Both the position numbers and the translations under genes were made by a program. This document shows positions 16,713-24,208 of a stretch of DNA of 43,452 nucleotides, piece by piece. Below the pieces are notes generated by a model, which did no database searches, was not told the origin of the DNA, and worked only from the letters and a program-made list of their open reading frames with translations. The DNA comes from Ruminococcus sp. YE71 (GTDB lineage: Bacteria; Bacillota; Clostridia; Oscillospirales; Ruminococcaceae). The stretch covers positions 1 through 43,452 of the forward strand of contig NZ_FPIR01000025.1 in assembly GCF_900119155.1 (NCBI RefSeq), read 5' to 3'. Numbering within the stretch: position 1 is the first letter of the stretch; the number at the start of each line of letters is the position of its first letter.

Positions 16713-16853
16713 CGCTTCTTCCCCGAACCCAAAGAGCGACGTATAAGACTGCACCCCGAAAACAGCGAGATGGACGACATATATGTAGATGCAAACTCTA
16801 TGACAATACAGGGTGTTGCTGTGAAGGTCATTAAGATCAATAACCTGAGTTAA
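16713..16853 (+). pseudogene. C-terminal fragment resembling a LexA/S24-type repressor
   Basis: A frame with no start encodes FFPEPKERRIRLHPENSEMDD and ends VKVIKINNLS. The RLHPENxxxDD followed by GVAVKVI pattern resembles the end of LexA-like (S24) self-cleaving repressors. Only ~45 residues remain, and the catalytic dyad is not in the fragment. The similarity is weak because the piece is short. Confidence 0.35.
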
Positions 16854-16878
16854 AACAAAATATGGAGAAATAAAAAGA

Positions 16879-17463
16879 ATGACAGAACCCAAAAAGGCAA
16901 GGGACAAAAGGTACACTATCTCTTGCCCAAGATGTAACAAAAAGCATATTTTTGAAGGAGCAATATTCGATGATAAAGTTGTCTGCTCCTGCGGATTTAG
17001 TTTTTACGCTTTTGCGGCGGACGACTTACGGATAATAATGCCGTGGTCGGAAGTAAAATGCGAACCTGTCGTAAAAGCTATGAGAAGGCTGGTGGTCACA
17101 AGCGGCAGATGCACTGACATACCGCCGGAGCTATATGATGATAGTTTCCATGATCCCGAACTTACACTTGAAAAAATATTGACAGAGCATCAGACCAACG
17201 CATTCGGGACGTGCTACATCAACGAGGAACAGCTCGATCTTATATGCGAGAGCTTCATCTGCGGAAATGATGTTGAGCTGAAGTGGAAAAGAGATCATCT
17301 TGATATAATAGAATTGAAAAAGAGAACTATCCGAAGAACAAAATTCGAGTCTAAGACTTCCGATGTGAAGTCCTCCGGCTCAAAGGAATCAACTTGGATA
17401 CCTTCCGGCACAGGGCTGCTGCTAAGCTCACAGCCAGTCGATAACAACAGAATACAGAGATAG
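16879..17463 (+). CDS. Hypothetical protein with N-terminal zinc ribbon
   Basis: A 194-aa protein. Two CxxC-type pairs at residues 16-19 (CPRC) and about 36-38 (CSC) form a probable zinc ribbon. A mixed alpha/beta middle has no motif I know, and the last ~45 residues are Ser/Thr-rich and disordered. The start codon follows GGAGAAATAAAAAG. It lies among mobile-element genes, just before a structured RNA candidate. The ribbon suggests nucleic acid or protein binding, but no function can be assigned. Confidence 0.55.
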   Translation: MTEPKKARDKRYTISCPRCNKKHIFEGAIFDDKVVCSCGFSFYAFAADDLRIIMPWSEVKCEPVVKAMRRLVVTSGRCTDIPPELYDDSFHDPELTLEKILTEHQTNAFGTCYINEEQLDLICESFICGNDVELKWKRDHLDIIELKKRTIRRTKFESKTSDVKSSGSKESTWIPSGTGLLLSSQPVDNNRIQR

Positions 17464-17480
17464 ATATTTATCGTAAAAAC

Positions 17481-17647
17481 CGTACAGCGATCGGGCTGTA
17501 CGAAGGGCTGATTGGAGCCGAAGTATATCGTTAAATGTCGATCAAACTGCCGACACAGGTCGGAGTGAACTTACATGAAATGTTAAGCGTCACTCTGCCC
17601 GGTTGAAGCAGCAAGATCAACATTGCGAATACTTCGGCTCCTTTTTT
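17481..17647 (+). ncRNA. Candidate structured RNA closed by a 13-bp stem
   Basis: GGAGCCGAAGTAT (17514-17526) pairs perfectly with ATACTTCGGCTCC (17629-17641) over about 100 nt and is followed by TTTTTT, so it can act as a terminator. Inside are further helices: CCGAC/GTCGG, and AGTG/CACT enclosing CTTACAT-gaa-ATGTTAAG. Just upstream is GTACAG/CTGTAC (~17481-17500). There is no open reading frame of note. The multibranched fold closed by a long perfect stem suggests a functional RNA, or an attenuator for the sigma-factor gene downstream. I do not recognise the family. Confidence 0.5.
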
Positions 17648-17773
17648 GTTTTCAAAATAATATATTCAACGCCGATATGCATTAAGGCTGAGGATACAAA
17701 ACAGAGGATTTCAGAATATCTGAAATTACTGTAACTTGTACCCTTTCTTTAGTGCGCCTATTTTTCGGCAAGC

Positions 17774-17811
17774 AGAGGCTGTGTGCAAGTGTGTACGCAG
17801 TCTCTTTTTTT
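17774..17811 (+). terminator. Intrinsic terminator upstream of the sigma-factor gene
   Basis: AGAGGCTG(TG) pairs with (AC)GCAGTCTCT around a short loop and runs into seven T residues. The rest of 17648-17930 holds no gene. The sigma-factor start has an ACGGAGG site. Confidence 0.65.
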
Positions 17812-17930
17812 GTGTCTTCGGGGAAGGACGCAATATGTTTTCACAAGCAAAATGGCTGTGTTATACAGCAAAATACCCATGATCTTCGTTTTGTCTTTTC
17901 AAAATCAAAATTCAAAACGGAGGTCTAAAA

Positions 17931-18368
17931 ATGAACAATAAAATAGTCAAGGTTTATGACACTATCACAGGGAAAATGGTCGATGTCGAGGTATCACAGG
18001 AGGTATATGATGCCTACATGAGAACGGAATGGAACATTCACGATAACAACGAATCCTTTTATGAGCATGAGATACAGTTTTCAATGCTCATAGGCGGCGA
18101 TGACGGAGCTTTTGAGAACTTCCATGAGTTCATAACAGATGATGACCCGACCGCCGACTATGCTCTTTCAAAGGCTGCATTCGATGAGGTAATGGCGGCG
18201 GTAGCAAGGCTGAAAAAAGCTGACAGAGAACTCATACACATGATATATTTCAGCGAATATACCGAGCAGGAGTGTGCTGATCTGCTTGGCACTACTCAGC
18301 AAAATATACACAAAAAGAAAAAACGAATTTTGTCTAATCTCTACAAACTTATGGAAGATGGAAAATAA
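17931..18368 (+). CDS. Sigma-70-like factor of conjugative elements (region 4 type)
   Basis: A 145-aa protein. The C-terminal ~65 residues are a sigma-70 region 4 helix-turn-helix (KKADRELIHMIYFSEYTEQECADLLG, then TTQQNIHKKKKRILSNL). The N-terminus lacks a recognisable region 2. Such short sigma-like regulators are standard in Tn916/Tn1549-type elements, where they control excision and transfer genes. The start is set by ACGGAGGTCTAAAA. It is the first gene after the terminator at 17774-17811 and precedes a long non-coding, highly structured stretch. Confidence 0.75.
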   Translation: MNNKIVKVYDTITGKMVDVEVSQEVYDAYMRTEWNIHDNNESFYEHEIQFSMLIGGDDGAFENFHEFITDDDPTADYALSKAAFDEVMAAVARLKKADRELIHMIYFSEYTEQECADLLGTTQQNIHKKKKRILSNLYKLMEDGK

Positions 18369-18446
18369 AAAGGTTGTAAAAAGCCCGACTTCTTCCCCTA
18401 TACAAGCGAGAAATGAATCTCACAGCATTTTGACAACTGAATATCC

Positions 18447-18683
18447 AACACTCCGGTACGTCAGATCCCGATGGCGGGCGATGAACTCGTCAGCCGTGAC
18501 CGCTGTACGCCACGACCCGTGAAAACGGCGAGCGAACAATACAGACAGGTCAGCGAGGCAGCCACCTCGCAGGCGATGAAAGTTGGGATATGGGTACATC
18601 CGTAAAAAATGGCTCGGGTTTTGCAGCCCGGGAGGTGAAAGTCCTACGGAGCCTGATTAGGACGTCAGGCTCGCCGGAGTGTT
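18447..18683 (+). ncRNA. Candidate 237-nt structured RNA
   Basis: AACACTCCGG (18447-18456) pairs perfectly with CCGGAGTGTT (18674-18683). Inside are GCGAGG/CCTCGC (around 18575), CTCGGG/CCCGGG (around 18625) and GAGCCTG/CAGGCTC (around 18651-18674). The short sequence GGAGGTGAAAGTCCT resembles the start of some group II introns, but no intron domains or maturase follow. No reading frame fills the region. I recall a similar stretch after this sigma gene in other Clostridial elements, which would imply conserved function; that is memory, not shown here. Confidence 0.5.
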
Positions 18684-18688
18684 CCTTT

Positions 18689-18888
18689 TGCATGAGGGGG
18701 CAGTTTTCTGTTAGATAATTTCATGCACCTTCGGAGCAGATAATCTGTCGAAGGAAAGCGCTGCCGTGTTTACGGCAGTGAGGTCACCCCATAAGGTGAC
18801 AGAGGGCATAGTGATATGCTCTGTCGGTCTTCAAAAGAGACCGAAAAGGCAAAACGAAAAAGCGGATACGGTGAAAGCTGTATCCGCT
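18689..18888 (+). repeat. Array of seven consecutive hairpins
   Basis: Seven stem-loops in 200 bp: TGCATGA/TCATGCA (18689-18727); CCTTCG/CGAAGG (18728-18754); CTGCCGT/ACGGCAG (18761-18778); GTCACC/GGTGAC (18783-18800); AGAG-GCATA/TATGCTCT (18801-18822); CGGTCT/AGACCG (18825-18843); AGCGGATAC/GTATCCGCT (18861-18888). The sequences differ, so this is not a tandem repeat but a folded leader of the operon starting at 18917. Confidence 0.6.
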
Positions 18889-18916
18889 GATACATAAAAA
18901 ACAGGAGGATTTGAAA

Positions 18917-19060
18917 GTGAATTATTACACAATTGAGATCGAAAGTATCAGATTCGGAGACATTCGCAGAATTACCGTACTGGCTGACTCGTCAGAAAAA
19001 GCCTGCGATGAAGCCGTTGTTCACTGCGGAGAAAGGATTGTCGCCGTATGGAGAATATAA
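18917..19060 (+). CDS. 47-aa protein overlapping mazF; possible antitoxin
   Basis: GTG start with AGGAGGA seven bases upstream; 47 codons, beta-rich (NYYTIEIESIRFGDI, RRITVLADSSEKACDEA). Its last 13 bases overlap the start of the MazF-like gene, so the two are translationally coupled, as is usual for antitoxin-toxin pairs. It has no recognisable MazE or ribbon-helix-helix motif and is shorter than most antitoxins, so the role is inferred from position only. Confidence 0.5.
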   Translation: MNYYTIEIESIRFGDIRRITVLADSSEKACDEAVVHCGERIVAVWRI

Positions 19061-19410
19061 AAAGAATAAGGCGTGGCGATATTTACTACACCAACATAGA
19101 GGACATAGGACAGGCGGTGGGTTCCGAGCAATCGGGCAGCAGACCGGCAGTGGTAATTCAGAACGACGTGGGCAACAAGTATTCGCCTACAACTATCGTT
19201 GCATTTATCACCACAAAGCCGAAAAAGTACCTACCGACCCACGTCCGTCTGCATACAAAAATGCTGTTCTTTTCCTCGACCGTAATGCTGGAACAGATCA
19301 GAACAGTGTCGAAAGACAGGCTTGAAAAGTACATTGGCACACTTAACAAAGCCGAAATGGAGAAGATAGACAGGGCGATATGTGTCAGTCTTGACATAAA
19401 GGAGACTTGA
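19048..19410 (+). CDS. MazF/PemK-family endoribonuclease toxin
   Basis: A 120-aa protein of the MazF/PemK fold: RRGDIYYTNIEDIGQAVGSEQSG with the conserved G-D-I and G-S-E-Q-S-G, then RPAVVIQNDVGN, TIVAFITT, and a terminal helix (EKIDRAICVSLDI). These toxins cut mRNA at short sequences. The start at 19048 lies inside the end of the 47-aa gene; three bases after its stop comes the DinG-type gene. In a mobile element it would act as a maintenance module. Confidence 0.85.
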   Translation: MENIKRIRRGDIYYTNIEDIGQAVGSEQSGSRPAVVIQNDVGNKYSPTTIVAFITTKPKKYLPTHVRLHTKMLFFSSTVMLEQIRTVSKDRLEKYIGTLNKAEMEKIDRAICVSLDIKET

Positions 19411-19413
19411 AAA

Positions 19414-21369
19414 ATGGCAGTGTTATCAGAAAAATGGTTGTCATATCCGATAGAAAATGGAACGAGAGAATTTTTTGAAGAAGCAGCAAATGACGGTTTG
19501 GAGCTTCGCCCAGGACAGCTTGAAATGGCGTTGGAGGTATGCGAAGCTATACAGGAACATAAGCCCATTGCGGTAGAAGCAGAGGTCGGAATCGGGAAAT
19601 CCTACGCATATCTTGTGCCAGCGGTCATGGAGTATATGAAATCGCATAGGCAGATCATCATTGCGACCTCGACAATTGCTTTGCAGGAACAGCTCGCAAA
19701 AGATGCTGCGAATGTTCTGGAAATGACTGGTGTACACATTGATGTAACGGTCGCAAAAGGTATGAGAAATTATCTTTGCCCAAGACGATTGGAGAATGCT
19801 ATTAAAAGCCAGAAGAACAATGCGATATTCAGAGATATTTCGTCTTTGATGAGAATAAAAGGCACTGACCGAGCAGCAATCGGCATTAACATTCCCGACA
19901 AGATATGGGAGCTTGTGAATGTTCAAAGCTACGGCGAAAAATGCCATAGCTGCATGATGAAAAATGGCTGTGATTACTACGCATTAAGGGAACAGCTTCA
20001 CAATGGAAACGGTATTGTTATTTGCAATCAGAATATGCTGGTGGCACATTTACAGAATGTCAGCACTGGCGGAAAAGGTCTGTTCAATTCAAACAACAGT
20101 ATGGTCATAGTTGACGAGGCTCACAATCTTGAAAGCAAGTTCCGTGAAGCGTTCACCACCGCTTTTGACTGCTATGAACTTCAAAACGCTGTCAGACACA
20201 GTGTCTCCAAAATACCGAAAAATCGAAAGGCAGAGTTAGAGAAATTCGCTGATGACACGATAGAATATATCGAACAGCTCTACAGATGGCTTGTCCGTCA
20301 GGTCAGTGAGCAGCGGAAAATGAACGAAGCGGATACTTCGACATATTATTTGCAAAAAGACAAATATACCAAAGAACTGCTCCGGGTGATCTACAACAGA
20401 TTTGTCTGGATTGAGAATCACTCAAATGCGAACCTTGTATATGCAAAAGAATTTCTGAAGAATGTCTTGAATGTCTGCAATGACCATATCGTCTGGCTTG
20501 AAATGGAAAGCAGGCTGAAAATATGCGTCTGCCGCAAGGAAATTCGCATGATGATAAATAAAATGCTCTTTTCATCGGGTCGCACGACCATACTGACTTC
20601 AGCGACTATATCCGATAAGAATGATGGCAGTCCGACAGAAAAGTGCCGTTACTTTCTACACAATATTGCGTTTCCTACTGTTGGTTTTGTGTCCGAGCCG
20701 AAGCGTTCGCCGTTCAATTACGATGAAAATACGATGCTCTACTGCTCGGATAAGCTGACGTATCCGAACATTGAAAACAGACAACTGTATAGAGAACAGT
20801 CGATAGCGGAAATCGTTAGGTTGCTTAATATCACCTGCGGAAAAACGCTTATCCTTTTTACCGCAAAAGAAGATATGGAGTATGTCTATAAGAAACTCAG
20901 CAACAAGCATTTGCCTTACAAGATATTGTTGCAAGGAAAAGGTTCATCGCAGTCACGTCAGCTTGGTAAATTCAGGAGTGACACAAACTCTGTTCTGCTC
21001 GGCACGGGAACTTATTGGGAGGGTATCAACATTGAGGGCGAGAGTTTATCACAGGTCATCATCTTCAAGCTGCCGTTCCCCGTTCCCGACCCGATAATCG
21101 ACTACAAAATGTCAAAAGTCGAAAACAGGGTCAGAGATGTGGCTGTTCCCGAAATGATAATCAAGCTCAAGCAGGGGGCAGGCAGACTGATACGTTCATC
21201 AAGTGATAAGGGCATCGTGTCCATACTCGACCCGAGGGCAAGCACAAGAGAGAACAAGCCATACAGAAATACTATCTTGAACGCTCTGAGCGAAAAGCAC
21301 AGCACAGAGGATATTGACGAACTGACGGAATTTTGGAACAAGCTGAAAAAAATCAAGGAGGCGGTATAA
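19414..21369 (+). CDS. DinG/XPD-type ATP-dependent DNA helicase with Fe-S cluster motif
   Basis: A 651-aa superfamily 2 helicase of the DinG/Rad3 group, predicted to unwind DNA 5' to 3'. Walker A is EVGIGKS at residues 57-63; the DEAH box is at 234-237 (VVDEAHNLE). Four cysteines lie between them (C122, C177, C180, C186), as expected for the 4Fe-4S domain. Motif V/VI candidates are LLGTGTYWEGINI and QGAGRLIRSS near the C-terminus. No exonuclease domain is fused. The gene lies between the mazF gene and small element genes, with four- or one-base junctions, so it is part of the element's operon. It may help replication or transfer of the element (inference). Confidence 0.88.
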   Translation: MAVLSEKWLSYPIENGTREFFEEAANDGLELRPGQLEMALEVCEAIQEHKPIAVEAEVGIGKSYAYLVPAVMEYMKSHRQIIIATSTIALQEQLAKDAANVLEMTGVHIDVTVAKGMRNYLCPRRLENAIKSQKNNAIFRDISSLMRIKGTDRAAIGINIPDKIWELVNVQSYGEKCHSCMMKNGCDYYALREQLHNGNGIVICNQNMLVAHLQNVSTGGKGLFNSNNSMVIVDEAHNLESKFREAFTTAFDCYELQNAVRHSVSKIPKNRKAELEKFADDTIEYIEQLYRWLVRQVSEQRKMNEADTSTYYLQKDKYTKELLRVIYNRFVWIENHSNANLVYAKEFLKNVLNVCNDHIVWLEMESRLKICVCRKEIRMMINKMLFSSGRTTILTSATISDKNDGSPTEKCRYFLHNIAFPTVGFVSEPKRSPFNYDENTMLYCSDKLTYPNIENRQLYREQSIAEIVRLLNITCGKTLILFTAKEDMEYVYKKLSNKHLPYKILLQGKGSSQSRQLGKFRSDTNSVLLGTGTYWEGINIEGESLSQVIIFKLPFPVPDPIIDYKMSKVENRVRDVAVPEMIIKLKQGAGRLIRSSSDKGIVSILDPRASTRENKPYRNTILNALSEKHSTEDIDELTEFWNKLKKIKEAV

Positions 21370-21551
21370 TGGAAAATATCAAATACGCACAGGCAGAATA
21401 CATGGACGCTCTCATGAGAGCGATAGTTGAACGTGTTTTGGTAGATACCGAGATCACCGAAGAAGAAAAGGACAAGCTCAAAAAGAAGAACACGGAGACA
21501 GCCTTTGCACTGTATCCGTCACTCAGAGATTGGGAGGTAGCAGTATGCTGA
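21369..21551 (+). CDS. Small hypothetical element protein
   Basis: A 60-aa acidic, helical protein (MENIKYAQAEYMDALMRAI, then EEEKDKLKKKNTETAF). The ATG overlaps the stop of the helicase gene by one base and has GGAGG ten bases upstream. Its end overlaps the DUF3789 gene. I do not know its function. Confidence 0.65.
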   Translation: MENIKYAQAEYMDALMRAIVERVLVDTEITEEEKDKLKKKNTETAFALYPSLRDWEVAVC

Positions 21552-21649
21552 AATTCATTATAGGAACAATGGTCGGCGGTGTGGTCGGAGTTGTAACGAT
21601 GTGTCTGTGCGTAGTCGCAGGACAGAGCGACAAACACATAGACCGATAA
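21545..21649 (+). CDS. DUF3789 single-span membrane miniprotein
   Basis: 34 residues: MLKFIIGTMVGGVVGVVTM, then a short polar tail. One transmembrane helix with Gly-Gly motifs is typical of the DUF3789 family of Clostridial mobile elements. It overlaps the preceding gene by seven bases. A second family member lies at 41394-41486. Confidence 0.75.
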   Translation: MLKFIIGTMVGGVVGVVTMCLCVVAGQSDKHIDR

Positions 21650-21655
21650 TCAAAC

Positions 21656-21673
21656 AGGGCGTAATATCGCCCT
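21656..21673 (+). terminator. Short hairpin after the helicase operon
   Basis: AGGGCG/CGCCCT with a 6-nt loop directly after the DUF3789 gene, followed by only two T residues. It is a weak terminator or processing site before the recombinase operon. Confidence 0.4.
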
Positions 21674-21792
21674 TACACATATTAGGACAGAGTGCGGTTT
21701 GCACAGATTTTGGTCATCAATTTTATTGGTGTTGGTGATTCCAATTCGTCCGAAATTGTGGTATTCTGTTGTGCTGAAAGGAGGGTGTGCGA

Positions 21793-23340
21793 ATGGCACA
21801 AGTAACGATAATTGAAGCGGTCGGCAGTCAGAACAGCAGACCGAAGTTGCGGTGTGCTGCTTATTGCAGGATATCTACCGAGATCGGCGGTCAGAAAAAC
21901 TCATATTCGGCACAGGTAAATCATTACAGCACCAAGTTCGAGAATTCAGAGACCGAAATGCTCATCGGGATATATGCCGACGAGGGTATATCAGCCACAA
22001 GCGAGGACAAGCGTGTAGAATTCAAGCGTATGATCGCCGACTGCCGAAAGGGTAAGATCGACCGCATTTACACAAAATCTATAAGCCGTTTTTCTCGAAA
22101 CACAAGGGACTGTCTGAAAAATATCCGTGAGCTGAAAAATCTCGGTATATCGGTGTTTTTTGAAAAAGAGAACATCGACACGGCAAATATCACCGATGAG
22201 CTGATGATAACCATAATGGGCGGTCTGGCTCAAGAAGAATCAACTTCCATAGGTCAGAATGTGGCATGGGGCATACGCAAGAAAATGCGTGACGGCACGA
22301 TGAAATATGCCAACGCTCCTTACGGCTACAAAAAGAATCATGAAACCGGAGACATTGAAATCAATGAAGAAACAGCGGCGGTGGTTCGGAAGATTTTTGA
22401 GATGTATCTTGGCGGCATGGGCTGTCGAAGCATAGCCGAAGAATTGAATCAGCAAGGTGTAAAACCGCCTGCGGGGCAAATGTGGCGGCAAAATAGGATA
22501 GGCGAAATGTTGTCAAATCCAACATATATCGGCGATAGCATATGGCAGAAATGGTACTCCGCAGGTGTACCGGCAAAGCGAACTAAAAATACTGGCGAGC
22601 GTGATATGTTCTATGTCGAGGGCGATCATGATCCTATAATCGACCACATCACTTTCGACAAAGTTCAGGAGATAATCAGTAGCCGAAGGATACCGAGGAC
22701 ATCGCCGCAAGAAAGAGTGTTCTCGAAGAAAATAGTCTGCGGCTGCTGCGGCGGACTTTACAGCTTCCACAATAGAAAATATCGTAGCAAGTGGGAGTGT
22801 ATCCAAAGATCAAATTATCCCGGAAGCTGCGAGGGCATCGGTCTGCCGCAGTCGGTGATTGAAAATACATTCACCGTGATGTGTAACAAACTGCGGCGAA
22901 CATATAAGGATATTCTGATACCAGCAAGAAAATCCTTGAATGAAATAAAGCTGCGGAAGCTGGGCGGTGACAGCAGTCTTATTGACATCTACAAACAGAT
23001 CGCCGACCTTAAAGAGCAACAGCACGTCCTAACTGTAATGCGAAGAAAAAACTTCATGACCGAAGAAAAATATCAAGCACAGTCTGCGGCACTTGACATA
23101 AGGCTCATGAAACTGAACGGTGAACTCCGCAGACACACAAAGAGCAGCGATGAGGACGGCATCATAAGCCAGCTCGATATTCTGATTGACTGCTTTGAAA
23201 ATATGACCGAGGATAAGGAAACGTTCGATGAAGAATTATTCTCCATGATAACCGAAAATATGGTTATAGTGGAGAATAAGAAAATTGAATTTAGGCTTAT
23301 AGGCGGCATGAGATTTGCTGAAAAGATCGGCGGTGAATAA
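21793..23340 (+). CDS. Large serine recombinase A
   Basis: A 515-aa large serine integrase/excisionase. The resolvase domain (~18-165) has the nucleophile Ser28 in YCRISTE and the KSISRFSRNTRD helix. The recombinase domain (~180-290) contains APYGYKKN and LSNPTYIGDSIWQKW. The zinc ribbon runs from ~317 (VCGCCGGLYSF to CEGIGL), followed by a coiled coil to the end. The ATG at 21793 has AAGGAGG seven bases upstream; a GTG at 21787 is also in frame. It is the first of three recombinase genes that run head to tail with one-base or overlapping junctions, as in other Clostridial elements that carry several large serine recombinases. Confidence 0.9.
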   Translation: MAQVTIIEAVGSQNSRPKLRCAAYCRISTEIGGQKNSYSAQVNHYSTKFENSETEMLIGIYADEGISATSEDKRVEFKRMIADCRKGKIDRIYTKSISRFSRNTRDCLKNIRELKNLGISVFFEKENIDTANITDELMITIMGGLAQEESTSIGQNVAWGIRKKMRDGTMKYANAPYGYKKNHETGDIEINEETAAVVRKIFEMYLGGMGCRSIAEELNQQGVKPPAGQMWRQNRIGEMLSNPTYIGDSIWQKWYSAGVPAKRTKNTGERDMFYVEGDHDPIIDHITFDKVQEIISSRRIPRTSPQERVFSKKIVCGCCGGLYSFHNRKYRSKWECIQRSNYPGSCEGIGLPQSVIENTFTVMCNKLRRTYKDILIPARKSLNEIKLRKLGGDSSLIDIYKQIADLKEQQHVLTVMRRKNFMTEEKYQAQSAALDIRLMKLNGELRRHTKSSDEDGIISQLDILIDCFENMTEDKETFDEELFSMITENMVIVENKKIEFRLIGGMRFAEKIGGE

Positions 23341-23341
23341 C

Positions 23342-24208
23342 ATGAGAACCATACCCTACGGATACCGAATGAAAAACGGCAACATAATAATTGAACCCGA
23401 AGAATCTGAAATTGTAAAGTATATTTTCAAAGAATATATTGGCGGTCTCAGCTACAAAAAACTTGCTGATAAACTAAATGCCAAAGGAATAATATACAGC
23501 GAGGGCTGTGAGATATGGAAGCTCGGAACTGTCAAAAAGCTGATCGCCAGAGAGCATTATATCGGCAAAAATGCCTATCCGAGAATCATATCAGATGAGG
23601 AATACTACACAGCACAGAGGCTTTCAAAAGAACGCCGACGGGCAATAGGCGGTCCGACTGCTGACCTTGCTGCGATGAAGAAAATAACGATATGCGGCGA
23701 GTGCGGTCATCGGCTTGAAAGGTTCGGTTCCAGATATAAAGGGGTCAGCAGATTCTACTGGCGATGCATTAACGATGACTGCACAAAACTCGGATTTAGC
23801 ATAACCGATGATATGATGACTTATGCACTGGACAGAACGATTATATCATCTGAACATAAGATAGTACAGAATATCGGATATGAGCCGAATAGCAAGATTA
23901 TATATCAGCAGAATCAGATAAACCAAATGCTCGACAGCGACAAGGCAGATTATGACCGTATAAAAGAAGAAATCGTAAAGCTTGCGAGTCTGAAATATGA
24001 GAGTATTGTTTATAAATGTTCAGACAAACAGGCTGAAAGAATTACAGATTTGATTGCAAATTATGAATCTGACATCGAAAAGCGAGCCGAGTTTATACGG
24101 GAATGCGTCAGCAGAATAATCATCAACAATAAGCATGAATTTATCGTAGAGCTGATAGACGGAACAGCGTTGAAATCTTACATAGAAAGGACGAAGAAAA
24201 ATGAGTGA
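23342..24208 (+). CDS. Recombinase-domain protein lacking the catalytic resolvase domain
   Basis: A 288-aa protein that begins directly at the recombinase DNA-binding domain (MRTIPYGYRMKNGNI, then LGTVKKLIAREHYIGKNAYP), followed by the zinc ribbon (CGECGHRL, then WRCINDDC) and a coiled coil. There is no N-terminal resolvase domain and no nucleophilic Ser. The start is clean, one base after the stop of recombinase A, and the frame is intact, so it is not an obvious pseudogene. It can probably bind att DNA or pair with its neighbours, as a directionality or specificity subunit (inference). It overlaps the next gene by eight bases. Confidence 0.75.
   Translation: MRTIPYGYRMKNGNIIIEPEESEIVKYIFKEYIGGLSYKKLADKLNAKGIIYSEGCEIWKLGTVKKLIAREHYIGKNAYPRIISDEEYYTAQRLSKERRRAIGGPTADLAAMKKITICGECGHRLERFGSRYKGVSRFYWRCINDDCTKLGFSITDDMMTYALDRTIISSEHKIVQNIGYEPNSKIIYQQNQINQMLDSDKADYDRIKEEIVKLASLKYESIVYKCSDKQAERITDLIANYESDIEKRAEFIRECVSRIIINNKHEFIVELIDGTALKSYIERTKKNE

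Noticed and set aside
16006-16794. 262-aa minus-strand frame under the truncated recombinase
   Set aside because: It is a shadow of the recombinase gene with no start signal or domain.
17709-17725. Identical 17-mer TTTCAGAATATCTGAAA here and at 26365-26381
   Set aside because: One copy is inside the tnpW coding sequence and the stem is short; a chance match is possible and no other copies were seen.
18600-18650. Possible group II intron 5' end (GGAGGTGAAAGTCCT)
   Set aside because: No maturase, no domain V-like hairpin and no intron-type boundaries follow; the region is better described as part of an unknown structured RNA.
19414-21369. DinG as a type IV CRISPR helicase
   Set aside because: No csf genes or CRISPR repeats lie nearby; the context is an integrative element.
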